From assembly GCA_944323395.1 (NCBI GenBank), contig CALUSI010000001.1, positions 1-64,000 of the forward strand: a DNA stretch of 64,000 nt, written 5' to 3'. Below are positions 7,793 to 15,115 of the stretch, piece after piece. Made by a program: the position numbers and the translations under genes. The stretch comes from Candidatus Gastranaerophilales bacterium. Lineage in GTDB: Bacteria; Cyanobacteriota; Vampirovibrionia; Gastranaerophilales; Gastranaerophilaceae. Below the pieces are notes generated by a model. That model saw only the letters and a program-made list of their open reading frames with translations, made no database searches and was not told the origin of the DNA. The stretch's first letter is position 1, and each line of letters starts with the position of its first letter.

Positions 7793-9853
7793 CTATATCC
7801 CCTTTTGAAAATTATTCAGCTTTCCAATTAAATCTACCAATTGTTCACCATCTTGCGGATATAATGCTGACGAGTATAATATATCACACTCTTGAAACTC
7901 ATATGAATTTGAATTTATATATGTCTGAAGTTTTCTGACTTCAAAATCGTGTACAAATGAATCCATGTCAACTGAATAAAAATAATAATTCCTTCTATCT
8001 TTTTCACTAATGAAACATTCTTTACAGACAGAGGTTTTTCTTACTACATCTTCTGCTAATATTTTATCTATTAAAGACTTTCCTTCAACTATTTTTTCAG
8101 ATAAAGATATCAATGATATATTTATATGTTCCTGTTTCGCTTTTTGCATATCCTGTTCTAAAGAAAGCTCAAATATTTCCTTCTCTGACATTATAGGTAT
8201 AGCCAGATAAAATGTTGAACCTTTATTAATTTCACTATCTAACCAAATAAACCCTTTATGAACATCCATTAAACGCTTTGCTATAGGTAATCCCAAACCT
8301 GAACCGCCAACTTTTCTACTCAATGAATTTTCTATTTGTTTAAATTGCTCAAACACTTTTCCCCAATTTTCTCTTGCAATACCTATACCATTGTCCTTTA
8401 CTGATATTTGAACATATTCTTTACTTAAATTTTCAGGAATTACATTAAAAAATTTATTATTTTTTATATCTTCTACAGAAATCCTTGATGTTACAACTTC
8501 TATAGTACCATTCTCTTTTGTAAACTTTATTGCATTTGAAATTAAATTGGTTACAATCTGTTCCATTCTTTGTGTATCTATATAAACATTGGGTAATGAA
8601 GTATCTAAATCAAGATTAATAGTAATATTTTGCTCCTTAGCCCAGCTCTCAAGCGTATTTTTTACTAATTCTACAGGCAAATTTATATTTGTTCTTTCAA
8701 AACGAAATTCCATTTTCCCTGCTTCTATCTTGGATAAATCCAATAAGTCGTATATTATTGCTGAAAGTCTTGTAACGTTTCGTTTCGCTAAATTCAAAAA
8801 TTTTTCCATTGCATCATTTATTTCACCGGTTGTACCTTTTAAGATAATATCTAAAGCACTATTTATTGAAGTCAATGGAGTTCTTAATTCATGAGAAACT
8901 ATAGAAATAAATTCTGATTTCAATCTTTCCAATTTTTCTAGTTTTATATTTGTATCTTTAATTTCTTCATATAAAATAGCACTCTCTAAAGGAAGTGAAA
9001 CTTGTTTTACAAGTGTAGTGAAACACTTTGTATCATCTTGAGCAAAATCAGATTCTCTGAATACCTCAATAATGCCATAAAACTTATTCTTTATATTTAT
9101 TGGGGCAAAAAGATTATCATACCCAAATACATTTAAATCATATTCACCAAATTTATCCTTATTATATTTGACAACCTCTATGTCTTCTATATAAGGGTTA
9201 ATAGAAAATAAATTTTTATAATTTAACAATGCTCTTAATTTTATTGCATTTTCTAATCTTTGAGAAATAGGAAAAAGAGACTTTATTATTAATTTTATAT
9301 CATTTACTTCATTTAAAATTAAGGCATAACATAACGATAATGACAAGCTTTGTTCTAAACCATCCGTCATAATTTCAATTAATTTAGTCTTATCCAAAGA
9401 TCCTGCTAATTGTGTACTGGTATTATATAGAACATTCAACTGATATAAACTTTTAGCTAAATCATTATTGTTTTTAGAAAGAACTCTAAATGTCTCCCTT
9501 AACTGCAAAGCTGAATCTAATGTTGCCGTTAATAGATTTTTTTCTAATGGCCTTTTTATATACGAATTTACATATTTTAAAACATCATAATTAATATTTT
9601 TTTCGGGGAGAAGCATTACAGAACGAATATCTTTCGTCTGCATAGAAATTTTCATTTTTCTTACTAATTCAACTATATCTATATTTTTCGAAGCACAATC
9701 AAAAATAATAACATCAGCTTTATCATTTTTTATAACATCTTCAAACATTTCTATATCTGAAATAAAGTTTAATATATATGGAGCTTTGAGTCCCAGTGTT
9801 TCTATTTCTTTTTGTGTATCATTATTATCCGAAACAACTATTATCTGAGCCAT
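7793..9853 (-). CDS. Receiver-GAF-histidine kinase
   Basis: A 686-residue soluble sensor kinase. Residues 1-105 form a receiver-like domain with D52 and K100 but no clear Thr/Ser switch residue. A GAF-like region spans about 140-295. HisKA has the H-box SHELRTP with H321. The ATPase domain shows N-box NLISNAIKF (436-444), DNGIGI (487-492) and GGSGLGLPIAK (516-526). After ~560 comes a ~125-residue tail with a CKEC pair and no domain I recognise. No transmembrane segment is visible, so it senses an internal signal. It begins the kinase-regulator-PilB-like operon; a Shine-Dalgarno (AGGAAG) precedes the ATG. Confidence 0.9.
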   Translation of the reverse strand: MAQIIVVSDNNDTQKEIETLGLKAPYILNFISDIEMFEDVIKNDKADVIIFDCASKNIDIVELVRKMKISMQTKDIRSVMLLPEKNINYDVLKYVNSYIKRPLEKNLLTATLDSALQLRETFRVLSKNNNDLAKSLYQLNVLYNTSTQLAGSLDKTKLIEIMTDGLEQSLSLSLCYALILNEVNDIKLIIKSLFPISQRLENAIKLRALLNYKNLFSINPYIEDIEVVKYNKDKFGEYDLNVFGYDNLFAPINIKNKFYGIIEVFRESDFAQDDTKCFTTLVKQVSLPLESAILYEEIKDTNIKLEKLERLKSEFISIVSHELRTPLTSINSALDIILKGTTGEINDAMEKFLNLAKRNVTRLSAIIYDLLDLSKIEAGKMEFRFERTNINLPVELVKNTLESWAKEQNITINLDLDTSLPNVYIDTQRMEQIVTNLISNAIKFTKENGTIEVVTSRISVEDIKNNKFFNVIPENLSKEYVQISVKDNGIGIARENWGKVFEQFKQIENSLSRKVGGSGLGLPIAKRLMDVHKGFIWLDSEINKGSTFYLAIPIMSEKEIFELSLEQDMQKAKQEHINISLISLSEKIVEGKSLIDKILAEDVVRKTSVCKECFISEKDRRNYYFYSVDMDSFVHDFEVRKLQTYINSNSYEFQECDILYSSALYPQDGEQLVDLIGKLNNFQKGI

Positions 9854-9955
9854 AATCTTCCTAACTAATCTATATCAATATATATACATTGTATCAGTAA
9901 ACAAGATTATAAATTTTTTGTAAAGATATATTAATTTTTAAATAAATAGGGCAAT

Positions 9956-9983
9956 TTGCAAAGTAAAAAATACTTTATATAAA
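9956..9983 (+). promoter_or_regulatory. Candidate promoter for a small RNA
   Basis: TTGCAA (9956-9961), 16-nt spacer, TATAAA (9978-9983). It points away from the kinase operon and has no protein-coding gene downstream before the terminator at 10095. Confidence 0.4.
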
Positions 9984-9989
9984 TACGAG

Positions 9990-10121
9990 GATTCAATTAA
10001 GTTTTAATTAAGATACCAATTTTAAATTTTATATTCATACTTACCTTACTTACTACCTTTACTAACACACGAGGAAATTGAAAAAGATTTCAGAGGAACC
10101 CTAAAAAGTTCCTTTTTTTTT
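9990..10121 (+). ncRNA. Candidate small RNA (~130 nt)
   Basis: The interval runs from the predicted start of the 9956-9983 promoter to the end of the hairpin/T-run at 10095-10121. It contains a pyrimidine-rich unstructured middle and two copies of ACGAGGA (9985-9991 at the predicted 5' end, and 10072-10078). No plausible peptide with start and ribosome-binding site was found. I do not recognise an RNA family; it could also be the tail of some unseen transcript. Confidence 0.35.
10095..10121 (+). terminator. Rho-independent terminator
   Basis: Stem GGAAC (10095-10099) with GTTCC (10108-10112), 8-nt loop, followed by nine T. It terminates plus-strand transcription although no gene lies upstream on that strand. 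Confidence 0.65.
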
Positions 10122-10140
10122 GCATAAAAGAAAAGTACAA

Positions 10141-10176
10141 AAAAGGCTCTTTCCGTTTATAGGGAAAGAGCCTTTT
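10141..10176 (-). terminator. Rho-independent terminator of the secreted-protein gene
   Basis: Perfect 14-bp arms (10141-10154 and 10163-10176) with an 8-nt loop; AAAA/TTTT ends make it functional in either direction. It begins 16 nt past the stop of the 10193-10687 gene. Confidence 0.8.
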
Positions 10177-10192
10177 AAATCTTTAAAATTAT

Positions 10193-10687
10193 CTAGTCTT
10201 GGACAATTTCTTCAAAACCAGCCGGAACAGCTTCATCGGGTCTATTTATCGTATCTATAACATAGTAATCAGCAGCTTCTCTTAGGAATCTTTTTACTAA
10301 TATTTCTTTTCCTTGGTTTATTTCATTATTCACATTATTAGCAGGCTGTATATGTTCTTCTTTATTAGTTTGAGGATTATTAACAGCATATCCCCAAGTA
10401 GTACCAACTAATTCAGGACGAATATTCGCACCTAGCAATGGTCTATAAACTTGCTCATATTTTTCATCGTTGTACACACTTTGGTTTATATTAGATTGTT
10501 GTTCTTCATTATGCTCTATTTCTTCAGTATACTCTTGCTCATTATAATCTTCATATAATTCAGAAGGAGAACTACTTCTTGAAGGAACTGTTCTATCCGT
10601 ACTTTCGTTAACAATAATTTTTAGAGCGAAGCACGGCATTACCGAAATAAAAGAAAATAACATCATTAATATAAAAGATTTCTTCAT
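10193..10687 (-). CDS. Secreted protein of unknown function
   Basis: I chose the ATG at 10685-10687 because GAGGAAAT sits just before it and because it puts a classic signal peptide at the N-terminus: MKKSFILMMLFSFISVMPCFA, cleavage likely after the Ala. The longer reading from 10726 adds 13 residues and hides the signal. The 164-residue product is then very polar, with Glu/Tyr/Asn/Gln-rich residues 25-65 and no membrane segment or recognised domain. It stands alone with its own terminator. Periplasmic or exported localisation is inferred; function unknown. Confidence 0.7.
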   Translation of the reverse strand: MKKSFILMMLFSFISVMPCFALKIIVNESTDRTVPSRSSSPSELYEDYNEQEYTEEIEHNEEQQSNINQSVYNDEKYEQVYRPLLGANIRPELVGTTWGYAVNNPQTNKEEHIQPANNVNNEINQGKEILVKRFLREAADYYVIDTINRPDEAVPAGFEEIVQD

Positions 10688-10940
10688 ATTTCCTCGCTTA
10701 CCTTTATAAAAGACACCAATATTCATAATTTACCACGCCATAGGAAATCTTAAACGTATTACAAACAAAAAACAATACTCTATATCTAGTATTTTAATAT
10801 GTTGGATTTGAACTATAACTTATTTCTAATTTTATAATTTTTATTTTCTTAACAAAATTTACAATTCTGGTATTAATTAGTAAATTCATACCCTTAAAAA
10901 TACTTTATTAACATGTGTAGAAAAGGATTTGGTATTATTT

Positions 10941-12044
10941 ATGGTAAGTGCAATAAGTTCAACAAACGTTATAAATCAACAACCTGTAAAAGAATCAGAT
11001 ATAAAAAAATTAGCTCAATATACTGGGACTGAAACACTACAAGAAGTCCCTGATACTTTTTCAAGTACAACAAAAAGTGCAGCATCAAGCGCCTTATTTT
11101 TTGAAGGTATACCACTATTCAATTTTCTATATAGAAACAAAAAAGTTAATGGCAAATTTAGCAATGCAAACTTGAAAATATTAGGGCAAGCTGATAAAGA
11201 AGCATTAAGCAAACTATTAAAAGGTGACGGTAAACTTTCTACAAGAATTGCTGATTATATAAAACATGCAAATCAAAGTAAATTTGTATATATGGATGAA
11301 AAAGCTGCTGTAAAAGCTAAAGCAAAAGCTGCAAAACTTGCAGAAAAAGCTAAAAAATTGGCAGATAAAGCAGCAAAAAAACCAGGCAGTAAAATAGCAG
11401 AAACATTAGCGCATAAAGCAGAAACAAAATCTCAAAAAGCTATTGCAGACTGTATAAGCAAAACTGAAAAAGCTGTAGATTCAAGGATTGCAATCACAAC
11501 CGGAAGTGCAAATTCAACTGCAAAACTTGGTAAAATTGGAACAAAACTAAACAAGCTTACAAAAGGTAAATTCGGAAATATTTCTAAATTTATGAAATCA
11601 TCCGGTGCCGGCATTATGGTTGTGTTTAGCGGTATAATAGAAGGTGTTACAGAAGTTATACCAACTTTCAAAGAACTTGGAACAGAAAAAGGGTTAAAAC
11701 AACTTGGAAAATCTACAATTAAAGTTTTAGGTGATACAGCCGGATTCATTGCAGGAGAACAAGCCGGTATGGCTCTGGGTAGTGCAATAGGTACTGCTAT
11801 TTGTCCGGGTATTGGTACTGCTGTAGGTGCTGTTTGCGGTTTTGTTGGTGGTATGTTAGGTTCATTTGCTGCTGGTAAACTAACAAAAGCTATAACAGGA
11901 AAATCAGAAAGAGAAATTGCTAACGAACAACAAAACAAAGAAAACACAAAAGAAATTACTGAAAATACTACTATTTCCGATATAACTCAATCTCAAGAAA
12001 TTGAAAACCTCAATGCAACAAATCCTTTTAATGTAACTGTATAA
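10941..12044 (+). CDS. Glycine-zipper membrane-associated protein, unknown function
   Basis: I take the ATG at 10941 (367 residues); an in-frame TTG at 10929 is too close to the AAGGA at 10923-10927. The order is: Ser/Thr-rich N-terminus; an Ala/Lys-rich helical stretch with repeated KAKAKAAKLAEKAKKL-like sequence; a hydrophobic patch around GAGIMVVFSGIIEGV; then a strong glycine zipper with runs such as GMALGSAIGTAICPGIGTAV and GGMLGSFAAGK; then a polar Asn/Thr/Glu-rich tail. No signal peptide is seen. Glycine zippers pack helices in membranes, and some belong to pore-formers or toxins, but nothing here proves that. It is monocistronic with a terminator at 12073-12103. Confidence 0.65.
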   Translation: MVSAISSTNVINQQPVKESDIKKLAQYTGTETLQEVPDTFSSTTKSAASSALFFEGIPLFNFLYRNKKVNGKFSNANLKILGQADKEALSKLLKGDGKLSTRIADYIKHANQSKFVYMDEKAAVKAKAKAAKLAEKAKKLADKAAKKPGSKIAETLAHKAETKSQKAIADCISKTEKAVDSRIAITTGSANSTAKLGKIGTKLNKLTKGKFGNISKFMKSSGAGIMVVFSGIIEGVTEVIPTFKELGTEKGLKQLGKSTIKVLGDTAGFIAGEQAGMALGSAIGTAICPGIGTAVGAVCGFVGGMLGSFAAGKLTKAITGKSEREIANEQQNKENTKEITENTTISDITQSQEIENLNATNPFNVTV

Positions 12045-12072
12045 CAATATAAAAATTCTATAAATAATTAAT

Positions 12073-12103
12073 AAAAACCATTCTTCTAACGGATGGTTTT
12101 TTA
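12073..12103 (+). terminator. Rho-independent terminator
   Basis: Arms AAAAACCAT (12073-12081) and ATGGTTTTT (12093-12101) with an 11-nt loop and trailing T. It lies 28 nt after the glycine-zipper gene. Confidence 0.7.
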
Positions 12104-12219
12104 TTTATAAAAATAAAATGCGACCTAAAGCCGCATAAGTCAAGAAAGGAATGGTTAGACTATTAATTTATCTGTATTATTACATATAATTGAATACTAC
12201 GCAAATTTATGAATATTTG

Positions 12220-12249
12220 TTAACAATTTTTAACAATTTCATTTATAAT
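12220..12249 (+). promoter_or_regulatory. Candidate tyrA promoter
   Basis: TTAACA (12220-12225), 18-nt spacer, TATAAT (12244-12249). The motif TTAACAATTT occurs twice in a row here, so the second copy could be part of an operator. Confidence 0.5.
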
Positions 12250-12272
12250 GGTAATCTGATATTGAGGACAAT

Positions 12273-13082
12273 ATGAAAATAGGAATAATAAGTTTAGGTT
12301 TAATTGGTGGCTCATTATTAAAAGCATTATCAGAAACAGATAATACAATTTATACTGTAACAAGAAATAAAGACACTGTTGAAAAAGCAAAAAAATACAC
12401 ACAGTTTTCATCTGATAATATAGAAACATTAAAAGATTGTGAAATTATATTTGTAGCATCTCCAATTAATAAAACAATTGATATACTTGATAAATTAGAA
12501 AATATAGCAAGTAAAAATTGTATTGTTCTTGATTGTGCCAGCGTAAAAGAATTAATTATGAAGAAAAAAAGACCATATAAATTCATTGGTTCGCATCCAA
12601 TGGCTGGAACAGAATTTAACGGCTTTAATGCTTCTTTTAAAGAACTCTTTTGCGGAGCAAAATGGGTCTTAACACCAAGTGAAACAGTAAATGACTCTGA
12701 TATTAAACTTGTTGAAAACATAATCACTGAAACAGGTGCGGATATAATTATTACATCCGCAAAAGAACATGATGAAGCAGTTGCTTTAATAAGCCATATG
12801 CCTTTAATTGTTTCTCAAGCATTGTTTCACTGCACCCAAAATAATTCTCTTGCTCTGAAGTTAGCTTCAAGCGGTTTTAGGGATATGACAAGACTTGCTA
12901 TGTCCAATCTTGAAATGGCACAAGATATGAAACTTTATAACTTTTCAAACATAAATACTGCAATCGAAAAACTTCTTTCTTCAATTAATTTATTATCAAA
13001 ATCTAAAGACTTACAAATTTTATCCGATATTAAAAATACACGGTCACAAATGTATTCAAGTGAAGGGAAAAATATTCTTTAG
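12273..13082 (+). CDS. tyrA: Prephenate (arogenate) dehydrogenase
   Basis: The enzyme oxidatively decarboxylates prephenate or arogenate in tyrosine biosynthesis using NAD(P). The 269-residue product opens with the Rossmann motif GIISLGLIGGSL, followed by VASPINKT and the conserved GSHPMAGTE region that holds the catalytic His. The C-terminal helical dimerisation region contains AVALISHMPLIVS and GFRDMTRLA. There is no ACT or chorismate mutase domain, so this is the short monofunctional form. Shine-Dalgarno TTGAGGA precedes the ATG. It stands alone. Substrate choice cannot be read from sequence. Confidence 0.93.
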   Translation: MKIGIISLGLIGGSLLKALSETDNTIYTVTRNKDTVEKAKKYTQFSSDNIETLKDCEIIFVASPINKTIDILDKLENIASKNCIVLDCASVKELIMKKKRPYKFIGSHPMAGTEFNGFNASFKELFCGAKWVLTPSETVNDSDIKLVENIITETGADIIITSAKEHDEAVALISHMPLIVSQALFHCTQNNSLALKLASSGFRDMTRLAMSNLEMAQDMKLYNFSNINTAIEKLLSSINLLSKSKDLQILSDIKNTRSQMYSSEGKNIL

Positions 13083-13093
13083 TATCATCTTTA

Positions 13094-13114
13094 TTATATG
13101 TTTCAAACATATAA
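13094..13114. repeat. 21-nt perfect palindrome
   Basis: TTATATGTTT (13094-13103), one central C, then AAACATATAA (13105-13114). It starts 12 nt past the tyrA stop. The 10-1-10 symmetry resembles a repressor operator more than a terminator, as no T-run follows. Confidence 0.4.
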
Positions 13115-13136
13115 AATATTCTTTATAAAATAAAAA

Positions 13137-13154
13137 AACCGATTGTCATCGGTT
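13137..13154 (-). terminator. Hairpin with minus-strand T-run
   Basis: AACCGAT (13137-13143) pairs with ATCGGTT (13148-13154) around a 4-nt loop. The T-run that makes a terminator lies on the minus-strand side (13131-13138), so it should stop minus-strand transcription; on the plus strand it could still mark the tyrA 3' end. Confidence 0.5.
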
Positions 13155-13382
13155 AAGTTCACTTTATATCAGAGAGAGGAATAAGAGAGAGAAAACACTT
13201 ATTTATCACTATTTATCTTTTAATATCCTCTACTTGTATAACTTCCACATGTCTTTATTTTAATAACGTGTATATTTTACACTTTTAACATTTTGTTACA
13301 TTTAGCATTATACTTGCAATAAAAAAGAAAGCTAAAAAGTCATAATTTGTGCTATTATTGTTGAAAGAGGAAAATCATAATT

Positions 13383-14066
13383 ATGAAATACAAATCAAGG
13401 CTTAATCAACCTCACAATTTACCTGGAGTACTTATTTGCGTTGAAGGTATAGATGGTTCAGGGAAATCAACTCAACTTGCAATACTTAGAGATTGGTTAA
13501 AATCAAGAAAACAGGATGTCATTTTTACGGAATGGAATTCATCTGATTTGATTTCACAAACAACAAAGCTTGCAAAAAAGAAAAATCTTCTAAGTCCGAG
13601 AACATTCTCACTATTACATGCTGTGGACTTTGCAGACAGATTGGAACAAATCATCATCCCGGCATTAAAAGCAGGTTTTATTGTTTTAGCAGATAGGTAC
13701 GTTTATACAGCCTTTGCAAGAGATGTTGCACGAGGTGTAGACAGAGACTGGGTCAGAAAAGTTTATGGTTTTGCAGTAAAACCTGACTTAACATTATATT
13801 TTAGAGTATCAGAAGATGTATCTTTAGAAAGAATATGTTCCAATCGTTCTCCCAAATTTTATGAAGCAGGTATGGACTTAAAAATAAGTAATGATCCATA
13901 TGAAAGTTATAAGATTTTTCAAAAAAGAGTCAATGATGAATACAAAAAAATGATACAAGAATATGATTTAGTTGAAATTGATGCAAACGAAAGCATTCAT
14001 AAAAAGCAAGTATTTTTTAGGGAAGAAGTTCAAAAAATATTAACAAAAAAGGGAATTATTCTATAA
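13383..14066 (+). CDS. Thymidylate kinase-like protein (copy 1)
   Basis: This 227-residue P-loop kinase resembles dTMP kinase, which makes dTDP from dTMP. Seen: VEGIDGSGKSTQ (Walker A), HAVDFADRLEQIIIPALKAG, and the DR(Y) motif DRYVYTAFARD. The usual dTMP kinase segment after the first strand (TREPGGT) reads FTEWNSSDL, and the LID carries RSPKFYEAGMDL, so substrate binding has changed relative to E. coli Tmk. A good Shine-Dalgarno (GAGG) precedes the ATG. The next gene starts directly after the stop and is a paralogue of similar length. Confidence 0.8.
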   Translation: MKYKSRLNQPHNLPGVLICVEGIDGSGKSTQLAILRDWLKSRKQDVIFTEWNSSDLISQTTKLAKKKNLLSPRTFSLLHAVDFADRLEQIIIPALKAGFIVLADRYVYTAFARDVARGVDRDWVRKVYGFAVKPDLTLYFRVSEDVSLERICSNRSPKFYEAGMDLKISNDPYESYKIFQKRVNDEYKKMIQEYDLVEIDANESIHKKQVFFREEVQKILTKKGIIL

Positions 14067-14726
14067 ATGACACAATACAAATCAAAACATGGTTACGAAG
14101 GTTTATTAATAGTAATAGAAGGAACTGATGGTTCTGGAAAATCCACACAAATTGAACGTTTAAAACGCTGGATTGAAGACCAATCATATGGAGTCATGGT
14201 AAGTGAGTGGAAGACATCTAAATTTATTGCTGATGCGATAAATGATGCAAAAGACAGAAATTTATTAAATGCAACAACATTTAGCTTACTTTATGCAGCA
14301 GATTTCGCAGATCGACTTGAACAGGTAATAATCCCAGCACTGAAAGCCGGTTTTGTAGTCATTTTAGACAGATATATTTATACCGCATACGCACGTGATG
14401 TTGTAAGAGGGCATAATATAGAATGGTTAAAAAACCTATATGATTACGCACCAGAACCGGATATGGTATTCTATTTAGATGTACCTGTCGAAATCTTACT
14501 AAAAAGAATTATAGGAACAACCGGTTTAGATTATTGGGAATCAGGGAGAGATATTGGCTTAAGCAGCGATTTCTATAAAAGTTTCCAAATATACCAAGGT
14601 AAATGTCTTGATGAGTACCAGAAAATGATAAAAGAATATGGATTTATTTCTATTGATGGAACTCTAAGTGAAAAAGAAATTCATAAAAAAATCATATCTA
14701 AAGTAAAAGATATTCTAGAAGTTTAA
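14067..14726 (+). CDS. Thymidylate kinase-like protein (copy 2)
   Basis: This 219-residue paralogue lies directly behind copy 1 with no gap. It shares IEGTDGSGKSTQIERLKRW, AADFADRLEQVIIPALKAG and DRYIYTAYARDVVRG with copy 1. Its LID region differs (TTGLDYWESGRDIG). Both copies keep all nucleotide-binding motifs, so neither looks like a pseudogene. Two complete copies side by side suggest a heteromer or divided substrate range; one may be the only dTMP kinase of the cell. Which copy does so cannot be told here. Confidence 0.8.
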   Translation: MTQYKSKHGYEGLLIVIEGTDGSGKSTQIERLKRWIEDQSYGVMVSEWKTSKFIADAINDAKDRNLLNATTFSLLYAADFADRLEQVIIPALKAGFVVILDRYIYTAYARDVVRGHNIEWLKNLYDYAPEPDMVFYLDVPVEILLKRIIGTTGLDYWESGRDIGLSSDFYKSFQIYQGKCLDEYQKMIKEYGFISIDGTLSEKEIHKKIISKVKDILEV

Positions 14727-14740
14727 GAACATTAACTTTT

Positions 14741-14768
14741 TTGAAAGTATAAAAAAAAAATATATAAT
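14741..14768 (+). promoter_or_regulatory. Candidate dciA promoter, close to the start codon
   Basis: TTGAAA (14741-14746), 16-nt A-rich spacer, perfect TATAAT (14763-14768). Only 8 nt separate the -10 element from the ATG at 14777, and no Shine-Dalgarno is present. Confidence 0.5.
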
Positions 14769-14776
14769 TATTTATT

Positions 14777-15115
14777 ATGAAAAGAATAAACAATTCAAAT
14801 TTTGAATTATTGGAAGATATAATAAAAACAATTGATTTTAATTATAATCCTGATTCACAAAATATAGTTAATGAACTAAATACTTTATGGAGGGAAGTTG
14901 TTGGTAATAAAATTTCAAAATATTCTAAAGTTTATGAAATTTCTTCCGACAATAGATTAACAATTATTTGTGCAGACTCATACATCTCAAATGAACTACT
15001 CTTTAACAAAAATGAACTGTTAGATTATATGAATAAAAAAACAAAAAAATTGGGAATTAAAATAGAAGATATAAGATTTGATTATAAAAAATGGAAAGAA
15101 AAAAGTAATGAATAA
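14777..15115 (+). CDS. dciA: DUF721/DciA-like helicase-loading protein
   Basis: The 112-residue product matches the DUF721 (DciA) pattern: LNTLWREVVGNKISKYSKVY, then TIICADSYISNELLFNKNELL and a C-terminal KIEDIRFDYK strand. DciA proteins help load the replicative helicase DnaB in bacteria that lack DnaC/DnaI; dnaB itself is in this window at 32922. The last 8 nt overlap the start of the prepilin-like adhesin. The start looks leaderless (see promoter at 14741-14768). The family call is good; helicase loading in this organism is inference. Confidence 0.8.
   Translation: MKRINNSNFELLEDIIKTIDFNYNPDSQNIVNELNTLWREVVGNKISKYSKVYEISSDNRLTIICADSYISNELLFNKNELLDYMNKKTKKLGIKIEDIRFDYKKWKEKSNE

Larger units (their letters stand above)
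9854..10192. other. 339-nt intergenic region with a promoter/terminator pair
   Basis: There is no credible open reading frame here. The region holds the upstream DNA of the kinase operon, a plus-strand promoter-like pair (9956-9983), a plus-strand terminator (10095-10121), and the bidirectional-looking terminator of the next minus-strand gene (10141-10176). The promoter and first terminator bracket a possible small RNA. Confidence 0.5.
13083..13382. other. 300-nt intergenic region, tyrA to tmk-like pair
   Basis: No open reading frame is credible. It holds the palindrome at 13094-13114, the hairpin at 13137-13154, a purine-rich stretch (GAGAGAGGAATAAGAGAGAG on plus, CU-rich on minus) and, on the minus strand, a TATAAT (about 13308-13313). 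A minus-strand small RNA of roughly 160 nt ending at the hairpin is possible. Confidence 0.4.

Noticed and set aside
10929-10940. TTG start for the glycine-zipper gene
   Set aside because: The AAGGA at 10923-10927 is one base from the TTG, too close for use; ATG 10941 is preferred.
10941-12044. Calling the glycine-zipper protein a colicin or pore-forming toxin
   Set aside because: Glycine zippers occur in many membrane proteins; no immunity gene, export signal or toxin motif is present.
13383-14726. The two thymidylate-kinase-like genes as one broken gene
   Set aside because: Each has its own P-loop, DRY motif and full length, so they are two intact paralogues.
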